DNA from: Methyloglobulus sp.
Lineage (GTDB): Bacteria; Pseudomonadota; Gammaproteobacteria; Methylococcales; Methylomonadaceae
Length of the DNA: 5,459 nt
Reading direction: 5' to 3'
Assembly (NCBI GenBank): GCA_013140405.1
Contig: JABFSV010000419.1
Location: 1 to 5,459 of the forward strand
Position 1 is the stretch's first letter, and each line of letters begins with the position of its first letter. Of this stretch, positions 1 through 5,459 are shown piece by piece. A model generated the notes under the pieces. The model ran no database searches and was not told the origin of the DNA. It saw only the letters and a list, made by a program, of their open reading frames with translations. Made by a program: the position numbers and the translations under genes.

Positions 1-153
1 TTGTCGTAATCTCTGCGTGCAACTATCCCAATTTTCAAAGGTTACGGTATACGCAAATAGGTTGATTTTCATGCCTACCGCCCTGAGACGATAAGCCAAC
101 AGGCACATGGATAAAGGTGTACGCCCCATTCCATGGACGATGATTGCACGCAT
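1..153 (-). CDS. Alpha/beta-hydrolase (lipase/esterase-like), N-terminal fragment
   Basis: This is the first 51 codons of a minus-strand gene whose 3' part lies beyond the left edge. The protein begins MRAIIVHGMGRTPLSM. A short beta strand (AIIV) leading into HGMGR at residues 7-11 is the oxyanion-hole region typical of the alpha/beta-hydrolase fold. The following SMCLLAYRLRAVGMKI (residues 15-30) fits the next helix and turn seen in small triacylglycerol-lipase-like or esterase-like proteins. The nucleophile elbow (GxSxG), acid and histidine would lie outside the window, so activity and substrate cannot be judged. There is no signal peptide, so it is probably cytoplasmic. The ATG at 153-151 is preceded by AAGG (minus strand, 165-162) at 8-base spacing. 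The frame stays open to a stop at 210-208 but contains no other ATG. It is transcribed away from the formate dehydrogenase operon and has no obvious functional link to it. Confidence 0.72.
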   Translation of the reverse strand, partial: MRAIIVHGMGRTPLSMCLLAYRLRAVGMKINLFAYTVTFENWDSCTQRLRQ

Positions 154-174
154 AAATTTTGCCTTGTCAAGTGT

Positions 175-187
175 CGATAATTTATCG
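175..187. repeat. Perfect 13-base palindrome, possible operator of hydrolase gene
   Basis: CGATAA and TTATCG form a perfect inverted repeat around a single central T. It sits 21 bases upstream of the hydrolase start codon, where the transcript start would fall if the minus-strand -10 hexamer at 196-191 is used. That position suits a repressor site. With six-base arms a chance occurrence in AT-rich DNA is possible, and no protein family is assigned to it. Confidence 0.3.
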
Positions 188-190
188 CTT

Positions 191-196
191 ATTGTA
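191..196 (-). promoter_or_regulatory. Possible -10 hexamer for the hydrolase gene
   Basis: On the minus strand the hexamer reads TACAAT, one mismatch from the sigma-70 consensus TATAAT. The best -35 position 17 bases upstream reads TTAGCG, which is a poor match. An alternative pair further upstream is TTGCAA (251-246) with TATGAT (226-221) at 19-base spacing. Either could serve the hydrolase gene, and neither is strong. Confidence 0.25.
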
Positions 197-265
197 AACA
201 ACTTGCCCTAAACCGCTAATATCATAATCGCTGAATTCTTTAACTTTGCAATCGAACGTATTTGA

Positions 266-280
266 CTGGCAAAGTGCCAG
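266..280. repeat. Inverted repeat CTGGCA-AAG-TGCCAG
   Basis: Two perfect 6-base arms are separated by 3 bases, followed on the plus strand by AAATTTTT. The shape resembles a short terminator, but no plus-strand gene ends upstream of it in the window, and on the minus strand it lies upstream of the hydrolase gene. A binding site for a dimeric regulator, about 100 bases before the likely fds promoter, is a more natural reading. No regulator can be named from the sequence alone. Confidence 0.35.
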
Positions 281-382
281 AAATTTTTGGACCGGCAGTT
301 CAAAATAGTCAAATCGCCGTATGACCAGATCGAATTAATTAACGGAACAATAAATATTTTATTTATGCCTATTTATGTGTTT

Positions 383-410
383 TTTACATTTTTGTTTGAT
401 GTGTTAAACT
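383..410 (+). promoter_or_regulatory. Candidate promoter of the fds operon
   Basis: TTTACA (383-388) and TAAACT (405-410) resemble sigma-70 -35 and -10 hexamers with a 16-base spacer. They lie just downstream of a very AT-rich block (about 333-382) that could act as an UP element. Transcription would start near 417, giving a leader of roughly 65 bases. An alternative is TTGTTT (392-397) with TATCAT (416-421) at 18-base spacing. Both matches are imperfect, so the fds operon may depend on an activator. Confidence 0.3.
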
Positions 411-431
411 GAAACTATCATTTAGCTATGC

Positions 432-470
432 AAGGCAGGACTGCGGTTATGAGGAATAACGGGTTGCCTT
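432..470 (+). promoter_or_regulatory. Potential hairpin in the fdsG leader
   Basis: AAGGCA (432-437) can pair with TGCCTT (465-470), extended by one G-U pair (438 with 464). Inside it GTTAT (446-450) can pair with ATAAC (456-460) around the loop GAGGA. The nested pairing ends 12 bases before the fdsG start codon and covers the AGGA motif at 437-440. It could affect translation or RNA stability. It does not match any riboswitch class I recognise, including the molybdenum-cofactor motif, and no U-tract follows, so it does not look like a terminator. Confidence 0.3.
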
Positions 471-472
471 AA
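449..472 (+). other. Possible 7-codon leader reading frame (MRNNGLP)
   Basis: An ATG at 449 opens a frame of seven codons ending with TAA at 470-472, 10 bases before the fdsG ATG. AGGA at 437-440 lies 8 bases before this ATG and is a better ribosome binding site than anything in front of fdsG. An in-frame ATG at 428 would give a 14-residue form but has no visible binding site. The peptide has no run of a single amino acid that would suggest classical attenuation. If translated, it may deliver ribosomes to fdsG. It could equally be chance. Confidence 0.22.
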
Positions 473-482
473 CGAGAAACGT

Positions 483-950
483 ATGACCGGATCAAGCCCC
501 ATAAACCCCAATGTGCAAACAATCATCGCCAGTCTTAAAGACAAACCTGGCGCTTTACTGCCCATCCTGCACGGCATTCAAGATGAACTTGGCTACATCC
601 CTGCCGAAACCGTTCCAGCCATAGCCGATGCCTTGAACCTTTCCCGTGCGGAAGTGCATGGCGTTATCAGTTTTTATCATTATTTTCGTGATACCCCGCC
701 AGGCAAGACCACTATCCATTTGTGCCGTGCTGAATCCTGTCAAGCGATGGGCGCTAAGGATTTGGAAAATCATGTCAAAAACAGGTTAGGCATTGACTAC
801 CATGAAACTACGAAAGATGGTGTATTTTCATTAGAACCTGTGTATTGCTTGGGTTTGTGTGCTTGTTCACCTTCTATGCAAATTGGCAATGAGGTTTATG
901 GTCGTGTATCAGCAGAATCTTTCGATAGCACCATTGAGGCATTGTCATGA
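483..950 (+). CDS. fdsG: NAD+-dependent formate dehydrogenase, gamma subunit (FdsG)
   Basis: This 155-residue protein belongs to the NuoE-like thioredoxin-fold [2Fe-2S] ferredoxin family and is of normal length for FdsG. Residues 12-70 form the helical N-terminal part, with the family signature [19 protein letters not shown] (residues 50-68). The cluster ligands are C81 and C86 (CRAESC, C-x4-C) and C122 and C126 (CLGLC, C-x3-C), the canonical NuoE pattern; an extra C128 follows. In the enzyme it sits beside FdsB near the FMN, in the cytoplasm, and its cluster is thought to take part in or tune electron transfer with the flavin. The ATG at 483 is the only plausible start because an in-frame stop lies at 450-452. 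Its ribosome binding site is weak (GAG at 474-476). Its stop overlaps the fdsB start as ATGA, implying translational coupling. It is most likely the first gene of the operon. Confidence 0.95.
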   Translation: MTGSSPINPNVQTIIASLKDKPGALLPILHGIQDELGYIPAETVPAIADALNLSRAEVHGVISFYHYFRDTPPGKTTIHLCRAESCQAMGAKDLENHVKNRLGIDYHETTKDGVFSLEPVYCLGLCACSPSMQIGNEVYGRVSAESFDSTIEALS

Positions 951-2500
951 CAACTACAGTCTACGTGCCGTGTGATTCCGGTGCTTTATGTTTAGGTGCA
1001 GATAAAGTTGCTTCGAAGATTGTTGAAGAAGCCAAAAATCGCAACATCGATATTAATCTAATCCGTAACGGTTCGAGAGGCCTGTTTTGGCTAGAACCTT
1101 TAGTAGAAGTTAGCACTGATAAAGGACGGATCGCTTACGGCCCAGTGCAACCTCACGATGTAGTGAGTTTATTTGATGCTGGTTTTCTGACGGCTGGTAC
1201 ACATCCGTTAGCGTTAGGATTAACCGACGAAATACCCTATCTCAAACAACAAGAACGCCTAACTTTTGCCCGTGTTGGCATTACTGATCCAGCAAGTCTT
1301 GATGATTACTTGGCTCACGATGGCTATCGTGGCTTGAAGAATGCCCTGATCCTATCGGGTGCTGACATTGTAAAACACGTTACTGATTCTGGCCTGCGTG
1401 GTCGCGGCGGTGCAGCCTTTCCTACCGGAATTAAGTGGAATACTGTGCTTAATACGGTATCGGAACAAAAATATATTATCTGCAATGCCGATGAAGGTGA
1501 TTCCGGCACGTACTCAGACCGTATGATTATGGAGGGTGATCCCTTCGTATTGATTGAAGGCATGACGATTGCAGGAATTGCGGTGGGCGCAACCCAAGGT
1601 TATATATACCTTAGATGTGAATATCCGCATTCACACAAAGCCCTTAATACCGCCATATCAAAGGCTTACGAAGCTGGTTACTTGGGCGACAGCATCTTGG
1701 GTAGCGGCAAAAAATTCGATCTTGAAGTACGCTTAGGCGCTGGTGCTTACATCTGTGGGGAAGAAACTTCGCTGATGGAAAGCCTGGAAGGCAAGCGAGG
1801 CTTGGTTCGTTTCAAGCCACCCTTACCTGCTATCAGTGGTCTTTTTGGCAAGCCAACTGTTGTAAACAACGTTATTTCACTGGCTTCCGTACCTATCATA
1901 TTGGATAAAGGCGGCGAGTATTACAAAAACTTTGGCATGGGTCGTTCTCGCGGCACATTGCCGATTCAACTTGCTGGCAACTTAAAACAACCGGGCTTGA
2001 TTGAATTAGCTTTTGGCGTAACTTTGCGTGAACTGCTCTACGACTTTGGCGGTGGCTCGGCTTCCGGTAGGCCGATCAAGGCCGTACAGGTTGGTGGGCC
2101 ATTAGGTGCTTACCTACCCGAATCACAATTCGACACACTCGTTGATTACGAGGCTTTTGCCGCTATCTGGGCGGTCTTAGGTCATGGCGGCATTGTTGCT
2201 TTCGACGACACCGTTGATATGGCTGAAATGGCGCGTTATAGCATGGAGTTTTGTAAGATTGAATCTTGCGGTAAGTGTACGCCTTGCAGGATTGGCTCCA
2301 CACGCGGCATGGAAGTCATTGAAGATATTATAAAAGGCCATGATCTCAATAAAAATATTCCACTGTTACGCGATCTTTGCAATACGTTATTAAACGGTTC
2401 GTTATGCGCCCTCGGAGGCATGACACCTTATCCCGTATTGAGTGCATTAAACCATTTTCCTGCGGATTTTGGCATAGCAGACCAAGCCGACGCTGCCTGA
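947..2500 (+). CDS. fdsB: NAD+-dependent formate dehydrogenase, beta subunit (FdsB), FMN/NAD-binding
   Basis: FdsB (517 residues, usual length) is the NuoF-like diaphorase subunit that moves electrons from FdsA through a [4Fe-4S] cluster and FMN to NAD+. Residues 1 to about 90 form a thioredoxin-like domain ([15 protein letters not shown] at 41-55) that lacks a full set of cluster cysteines. The FMN/NAD-binding core follows, with [16 protein letters not shown] at 149-164, NADEGDSG at 180-187 and [13 protein letters not shown] at 264-276. An SLBB-type region comes next, and the C-terminal cluster domain has C441, C444 and C447 ([12 protein letters not shown]) plus C487, the spacing expected for the N3 cluster of complex I. 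It resembles the C. necator FdsB that I recall along its whole length, including [14 protein letters not shown] (99-112). Start choice is supported by GAGG at 936-939, 7 bases before the ATG, and by the ATGA overlap with fdsG. No truncation or frameshift is visible. Confidence 0.96.
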   Translation: MTTTVYVPCDSGALCLGADKVASKIVEEAKNRNIDINLIRNGSRGLFWLEPLVEVSTDKGRIAYGPVQPHDVVSLFDAGFLTAGTHPLALGLTDEIPYLKQQERLTFARVGITDPASLDDYLAHDGYRGLKNALILSGADIVKHVTDSGLRGRGGAAFPTGIKWNTVLNTVSEQKYIICNADEGDSGTYSDRMIMEGDPFVLIEGMTIAGIAVGATQGYIYLRCEYPHSHKALNTAISKAYEAGYLGDSILGSGKKFDLEVRLGAGAYICGEETSLMESLEGKRGLVRFKPPLPAISGLFGKPTVVNNVISLASVPIILDKGGEYYKNFGMGRSRGTLPIQLAGNLKQPGLIELAFGVTLRELLYDFGGGSASGRPIKAVQVGGPLGAYLPESQFDTLVDYEAFAAIWAVLGHGGIVAFDDTVDMAEMARYSMEFCKIESCGKCTPCRIGSTRGMEVIEDIIKGHDLNKNIPLLRDLCNTLLNGSLCALGGMTPYPVLSALNHFPADFGIADQADAA

Positions 2501-2510
2501 TATAAATTTA

Positions 2511-2515
2511 AGAGG
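2511..2515 (+). promoter_or_regulatory. Ribosome binding site of fdsA
   Basis: AGAGG lies 8 bases before the ATG at 2524. A second in-frame ATG at 2530 would be 14 bases away, so the first ATG is preferred. The 23-base gap between fdsB and fdsA holds nothing else of note. Confidence 0.6.
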
Positions 2516-2523
2516 TATTCACA

Positions 2524-5367
2524 ATGTCGATGATTACAGAAAAAGACTTTGGCACCCCTGCCAGCCCCGCTACGCAAATGGTCAACCTTGAAATTGACGG
2601 TTTTCAGGTTATCGCCCCAGCCGGAACTTCGGTCATGCGAGCGGCGGCAAGTATCGGCATCGACATCCCTAAATTATGTGCAACAGATAGTATCGAGCCG
2701 TTCGGTTCGTGCCGATTGTGCGTGGTGGAAATCAAGGGTGGTCGCGGTATGCCTGCCTCCTGCACCACACCGGTGGGGGAAGGCATGGTAGTCACCACCC
2801 AGAACAAGAAACTGGCGGATGTTCGTCGCGGCGTGATGGAGCTTTATATCTCCGACCATCCACTCGATTGCCTGACCTGCTCCGCTAATGGCGATTGCGA
2901 ACTGCAAGACATGGCGGGCGCGGTAGGCTTACGGGAAGTCCGTTACAACCCCGCTGGCGAAAATCATTTAAATTCCGTCAAGGACGAAAGCAACCCCTAT
3001 TTCACCTTTGATCCCAGCAAATGTATCGTTTGCTCGCGCTGTGTCCGCGCTTGCGAGGAAACCCAAGGCACATTTGCCTTGACTATCGACGGACGCGGTT
3101 TTGATTCCAAGGTTTCGCCCAGCCAAAACCAGCCTTTCATGGATTCCGAATGCGTTTCCTGTGGCGCATGTGTACAAGCCTGTCCTACTGCGACGCTCAT
3201 GGAAAAATCGGTTATCGATCACGGCACACCAGAACACGCCATCGTCACGACTTGTGCTTATTGTGGTGTCGGCTGCTCGTTCAGGGCGGAAATGAAAGGC
3301 AACCAAGTAATACGTATGGTGCCCGATAAGGATGGCAAAGCCAATCACGGCCATTCCTGTGTAAAAGGCCGCTTTGCTTTTGGTTATGCCACGCACAAAG
3401 ACCGCATCACCAAACCGATGATCCGCAAGAGCATCAAAGACCATTGGCAGGAAGTGAGCTGGGAAGAAGCTATCAATTATGCAGCTTCCGAACTGAAACG
3501 CATCCAAGCCGAACACGGCAAAGATGCAATCGGCGGCATCACCTCGTCACGTTGCACTAACGAAGAGACTTATCTCGTACAAAAACTTATTCGGGCTGGC
3601 TTTGGCAACAACAATGTCGATACCTGCGCCCGCGTTTGCCATTCGCCCACAGGTTATGGCCTGAAACAAACGTTTGGCGAATCATCCGGTACGCAGAACT
3701 TTGATTCGGTCATGAAAGCCGATGTGATTATGGTGATTGGCGCAAACCCAACCGACGGACATCCGGTATTCGGTTCGCAAATGAAAAAACGCTTACGGGA
3801 AGGCGCAAAGCTGATTGTTGTCGATCCCCGCGAGATTGACTTAGTTAGGAACAGTCCTCATGTTAAAGCCGATTACCATTTAAAATTGCGTCCAAGCAGC
3901 AATGTCGCCCTAATCAACGCGATTGCCCATGTTGTTGTGACTGAGAACCTTGTTGATGAAGAGTTTGTAAAATCCCGCTGTGATGTTGAATCTTTTAACA
4001 AATGGCGAAACTTCATTGCCGATAAACGCCACGCACCGGAAGCAACAGAATCTATCACGGGCGTTCCTGCCGCCGATATACGTGCCGCTGCTAAACTTTA
4101 TGCAAGCTCCAAAAATGGCGCAATTTATTATGGCTTGGGCGTAACCGAACACAGCCAAGGCTCAACTATGGTTATTGGCATTGCCAACTTGGCGATGGCA
4201 ACTGGCAATCTGGGCCGTGAAGGCGTGGGCGTTAACCCATTGCGTGGACAGAATAACGTCCAAGGCTCCTGTGATATGGGTTCATTCCCGCACGAATATC
4301 CAGGTTATCGCCATGTATCCGATAAAGCTACCCGTCAATTGTTTGAACAAAACTGGGGCGTTCAATTGCAGCCCGAACCGGGTCTACGTATCCCGAATAT
4401 GTTTGATGCCGCATCTGACGGCAGCTTTTTGGGACTTTATGTTGAAGGCGAAGACATCGCCCAATCCGATCCAGATATCCAGCATGTACACCATGCCCTA
4501 CGTTCGATGGAATGCGTTATCGTTCAGGACTTGTTCCTCAATGAAACTGCTAAATTTGCCCATGTATTCCTGCCAGGGTCATCGTTTTTAGAAAAAAATG
4601 GCACTTTTACTAATGCGGAACGCCGTATATCCCCCGTTCGTAAAGTAATGCCAGCCTTGGCTGGCTACGAAGATTGGGAAATCACCCAGTTGCTTTCCAA
4701 TGCGATGGGTTATCCAATGAACTACAGCCATCCATCTGAAATCATGGCTGAAATTGCATGCCTTACACCAAGTTTTGCAGGTGTCAGCTATGAAAAAATT
4801 GACCAACTTGGCAGTATTCAATGGCCTTGCACGGATGAAACACCAGAAGGTACGCCAACCATGCACGAACATGAATTCATGCGTGACAACGGCAAAGGCT
4901 TGTTCATGCTGACCGAGTTTGTTGCATCTCAGGAAAAGGTAACGCAAAAGTTCCCGCTAATCCTGACCACGGGCCGCATCCTCTCACAATATAATGTCGG
5001 CGCACAAACACGCCGTACCGAAAATAATGCCTGGCATGCTGAGGATCTGCTAGAAATCCATCCCCATGATGCGGAAGATCGCGGCCTCAAAGACCACGAT
5101 TGGGTAGGCATCAAAAGCCGTGCCGGTGAGACTGTGTTGCGGGCAAAGATTAGTGAGCGGGTACAACCCGGCGTGGTTTACACCACTTTCCACTTTCCTG
5201 AATCGGGCGCCAATGTTATCACCACGGACAATTCCGACTGGGCTACAAATTGCCCAGAATACAAGGTGACGGCAGTGCAAGTCAGCAAGGTCAGCCACCC
5301 ATCGGAATGGCAACAAGATTACCAGGCGTTTTCCGAACGGCAACTGGAATTGCTCGACAAGGAATGA
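2524..5367 (+). CDS. fdsA: NAD+-dependent formate dehydrogenase, alpha (catalytic) subunit (FdsA)
   Basis: FdsA (947 residues, full length) oxidises formate to CO2 at a bis-MGD molybdenum or tungsten centre; relatives also catalyse the reverse reaction. Domains in order: a [2Fe-2S] ferredoxin domain (C52, C63, C66, C80); a His-Cys [4Fe-4S] site (H112, C116, C119, C125); a two-cluster ferredoxin domain (C167/C170/C173/C177 and C210/C213/C216/C220); and the DMSO-reductase-family catalytic domain with its [4Fe-4S] ligands C244, C247, C251 and C279. K281 (SCVKGRF) is the conserved lysine between that cluster and the pterin. The metal ligand is C372 followed by H373 (VCHSPT), and R574 in NPLRGQNNVQGSCDMG matches the catalytic arginine of FdhF and FdsA. 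The C-terminal molydopterin-dinucleotide-binding domain spans about 805-920. The site has cysteine rather than selenocysteine. No Tat signal is present, so it is cytoplasmic. It is followed after 3 bases by an fdhD-like gene. Confidence 0.97.
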   Translation: MSMITEKDFGTPASPATQMVNLEIDGFQVIAPAGTSVMRAAASIGIDIPKLCATDSIEPFGSCRLCVVEIKGGRGMPASCTTPVGEGMVVTTQNKKLADVRRGVMELYISDHPLDCLTCSANGDCELQDMAGAVGLREVRYNPAGENHLNSVKDESNPYFTFDPSKCIVCSRCVRACEETQGTFALTIDGRGFDSKVSPSQNQPFMDSECVSCGACVQACPTATLMEKSVIDHGTPEHAIVTTCAYCGVGCSFRAEMKGNQVIRMVPDKDGKANHGHSCVKGRFAFGYATHKDRITKPMIRKSIKDHWQEVSWEEAINYAASELKRIQAEHGKDAIGGITSSRCTNEETYLVQKLIRAGFGNNNVDTCARVCHSPTGYGLKQTFGESSGTQNFDSVMKADVIMVIGANPTDGHPVFGSQMKKRLREGAKLIVVDPREIDLVRNSPHVKADYHLKLRPSSNVALINAIAHVVVTENLVDEEFVKSRCDVESFNKWRNFIADKRHAPEATESITGVPAADIRAAAKLYASSKNGAIYYGLGVTEHSQGSTMVIGIANLAMATGNLGREGVGVNPLRGQNNVQGSCDMGSFPHEYPGYRHVSDKATRQLFEQNWGVQLQPEPGLRIPNMFDAASDGSFLGLYVEGEDIAQSDPDIQHVHHALRSMECVIVQDLFLNETAKFAHVFLPGSSFLEKNGTFTNAERRISPVRKVMPALAGYEDWEITQLLSNAMGYPMNYSHPSEIMAEIACLTPSFAGVSYEKIDQLGSIQWPCTDETPEGTPTMHEHEFMRDNGKGLFMLTEFVASQEKVTQKFPLILTTGRILSQYNVGAQTRRTENNAWHAEDLLEIHPHDAEDRGLKDHDWVGIKSRAGETVLRAKISERVQPGVVYTTFHFPESGANVITTDNSDWATNCPEYKVTAVQVSKVSHPSEWQQDYQAFSERQLELLDKE

Positions 5368-5370
5368 GTG

Positions 5371-5459
5371 ATGGCTAACCCTAATGTAGTCATGCCAGAG
5401 CTTACGCCTGAATTGGGATGGCCCAGCTACCAACTGAGGAAGGTAGAACGCTGGCAAGG
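5371..5459 (+). CDS. fdhD: Probable FdhD/FdsC sulfurtransferase for formate dehydrogenase, N-terminal fragment
   Basis: Only the first 29 codons are inside the window. AAGGA at 5358-5362, inside the end of fdsA, lies 8 bases before the ATG at 5371; a GTG directly before it (5368) is in frame but less well placed. An overlapping ATGA at 5364 leads to a stop after four codons, so it is not the start. The segment YQLRKVERWQ (residues 20-29) resembles the start of FdhD proteins, where a short variable N-terminus is followed by a basic/aromatic strand (E. coli has RQIELWRRDD there). FdhD passes sulfur from the IscS desulfurase to the bis-MGD cofactor and is needed for formate dehydrogenase activity. 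In Fds operons this gene, called fdsC, commonly follows fdsA. The catalytic cysteines lie outside the window, so the call rests on a short match and on context. The small subunit fdsD is not seen and might follow. Confidence 0.68.
   Translation, partial: MANPNVVMPELTPELGWPSYQLRKVERWQ

Larger units (their letters stand above)
154..482. other. Divergent intergenic region between hydrolase and fdsG
   Basis: This 329-base stretch contains no convincing protein-coding gene and no recognisable tRNA or other RNA gene. From left to right I see a 13-base palindrome close to the hydrolase start (175-187), a possible minus-strand -10 hexamer (196-191), a 6-base-stem inverted repeat (266-280), an AT-rich block with a TTAATTAA palindrome (335-342) and a 7-base inverted repeat (350-366), weak promoter hexamers for the fds operon (383-410), and a potential leader hairpin with a very short reading frame (428-472). 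It must carry the control signals for both flanking transcription units. No regulator gene (such as a LysR-type FdsR) is encoded in it. Confidence 0.8.

Noticed and set aside
266..288. Rho-independent terminator at the CTGGCA/TGCCAG inverted repeat
   Set aside because: The stem is only 6 pairs, the T-run begins three bases after it, and no plus-strand gene ends upstream within the window, so a terminator is not supported.
396..409. TTGAT-GTGT-TAAAC as an FNR-type site
   Set aside because: The left half fits TTGAT, but the right half TAAAC departs too far from ATCAA to support an FNR box.
432..470. Molybdenum-cofactor riboswitch before fdsG
   Set aside because: The likely leader of about 65 bases is too short and lacks the multi-stem architecture of that RNA class; only a simple nested hairpin is visible.
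2968..3516. 182-codon minus-strand open frame opposite fdsA
   Set aside because: It lies wholly inside fdsA, opposite essential cluster and catalytic-domain motifs, and its translation shows no recognisable family. It is a shadow of the real gene.
3637..3642. Selenocysteine form of formate dehydrogenase
   Set aside because: The active-site codon at residue 372 is TGC (cysteine), not TGA, and the following codon encodes histidine, so this is the cysteine-type enzyme.
4175..4591. 138-codon plus-strand frame inside fdsA
   Set aside because: It is a shifted frame within a strongly conserved part of fdsA. The main frame is continuous with conserved motifs on both sides, so this is neither a frameshift nor a nested gene.
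5050..5457. 135-codon minus-strand open frame opposite the end of fdsA
   Set aside because: It runs antisense across the fdsA C-terminal domain and the fdhD-like start, with no recognisable domain, so it is treated as chance.

Overview
The window carries most of an operon for a cytoplasmic, NAD+-linked, molybdenum- or tungsten-dependent formate dehydrogenase of the Fds type (known from Cupriavidus necator and Rhodobacter capsulatus). All three catalytic subunits look intact. Gene order is fdsG (483-950), fdsB (947-2500), fdsA (2524-5367), then the start of a gene that looks like fdhD/fdsC (from 5371). It is tightly packed: fdsG and fdsB overlap by 4 bases, fdsB and fdsA are 23 bases apart, and fdsA and the fdhD-like gene are 3 bases apart. 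One promoter upstream of fdsG probably serves the whole set. The moderate GC content, AT-rich intergenic DNA and close likeness of the proteins (from memory) to proteobacterial Fds subunits suggest a proteobacterium. A gammaproteobacterial methane/methanol oxidiser, where this enzyme performs the last NADH-yielding step of C1 oxidation, is a reasonable guess, but the window does not prove it.

Function of the set: FdsA oxidises formate to CO2 at a bis-MGD metal centre and passes electrons along its own iron-sulfur clusters. FdsB takes them through a [4Fe-4S] cluster to FMN and reduces NAD+. FdsG adds a [2Fe-2S] cluster near the FMN. The cysteine motifs account for the full known set of this family: in FdsA one [2Fe-2S] and four [4Fe-4S], in FdsB one [4Fe-4S], and in FdsG one [2Fe-2S]. 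FdhD supplies the sulfur ligand that activates the metal cofactor.

Left of the operon, on the minus strand, is the N-terminal part of a small alpha/beta-hydrolase (153-1, running off the window). The 329-base divergent intergenic region (154-482) holds several inverted repeats, AT-rich tracts, weak promoter-like hexamers for both directions and, just before fdsG, a possible hairpin overlapping a 7-codon reading frame with a better ribosome binding site than fdsG itself.

I see no mobile element, CRISPR array, RNA gene or novel system. The coding part is a well-understood operon; the least explained material is the intergenic region and the fds leader.
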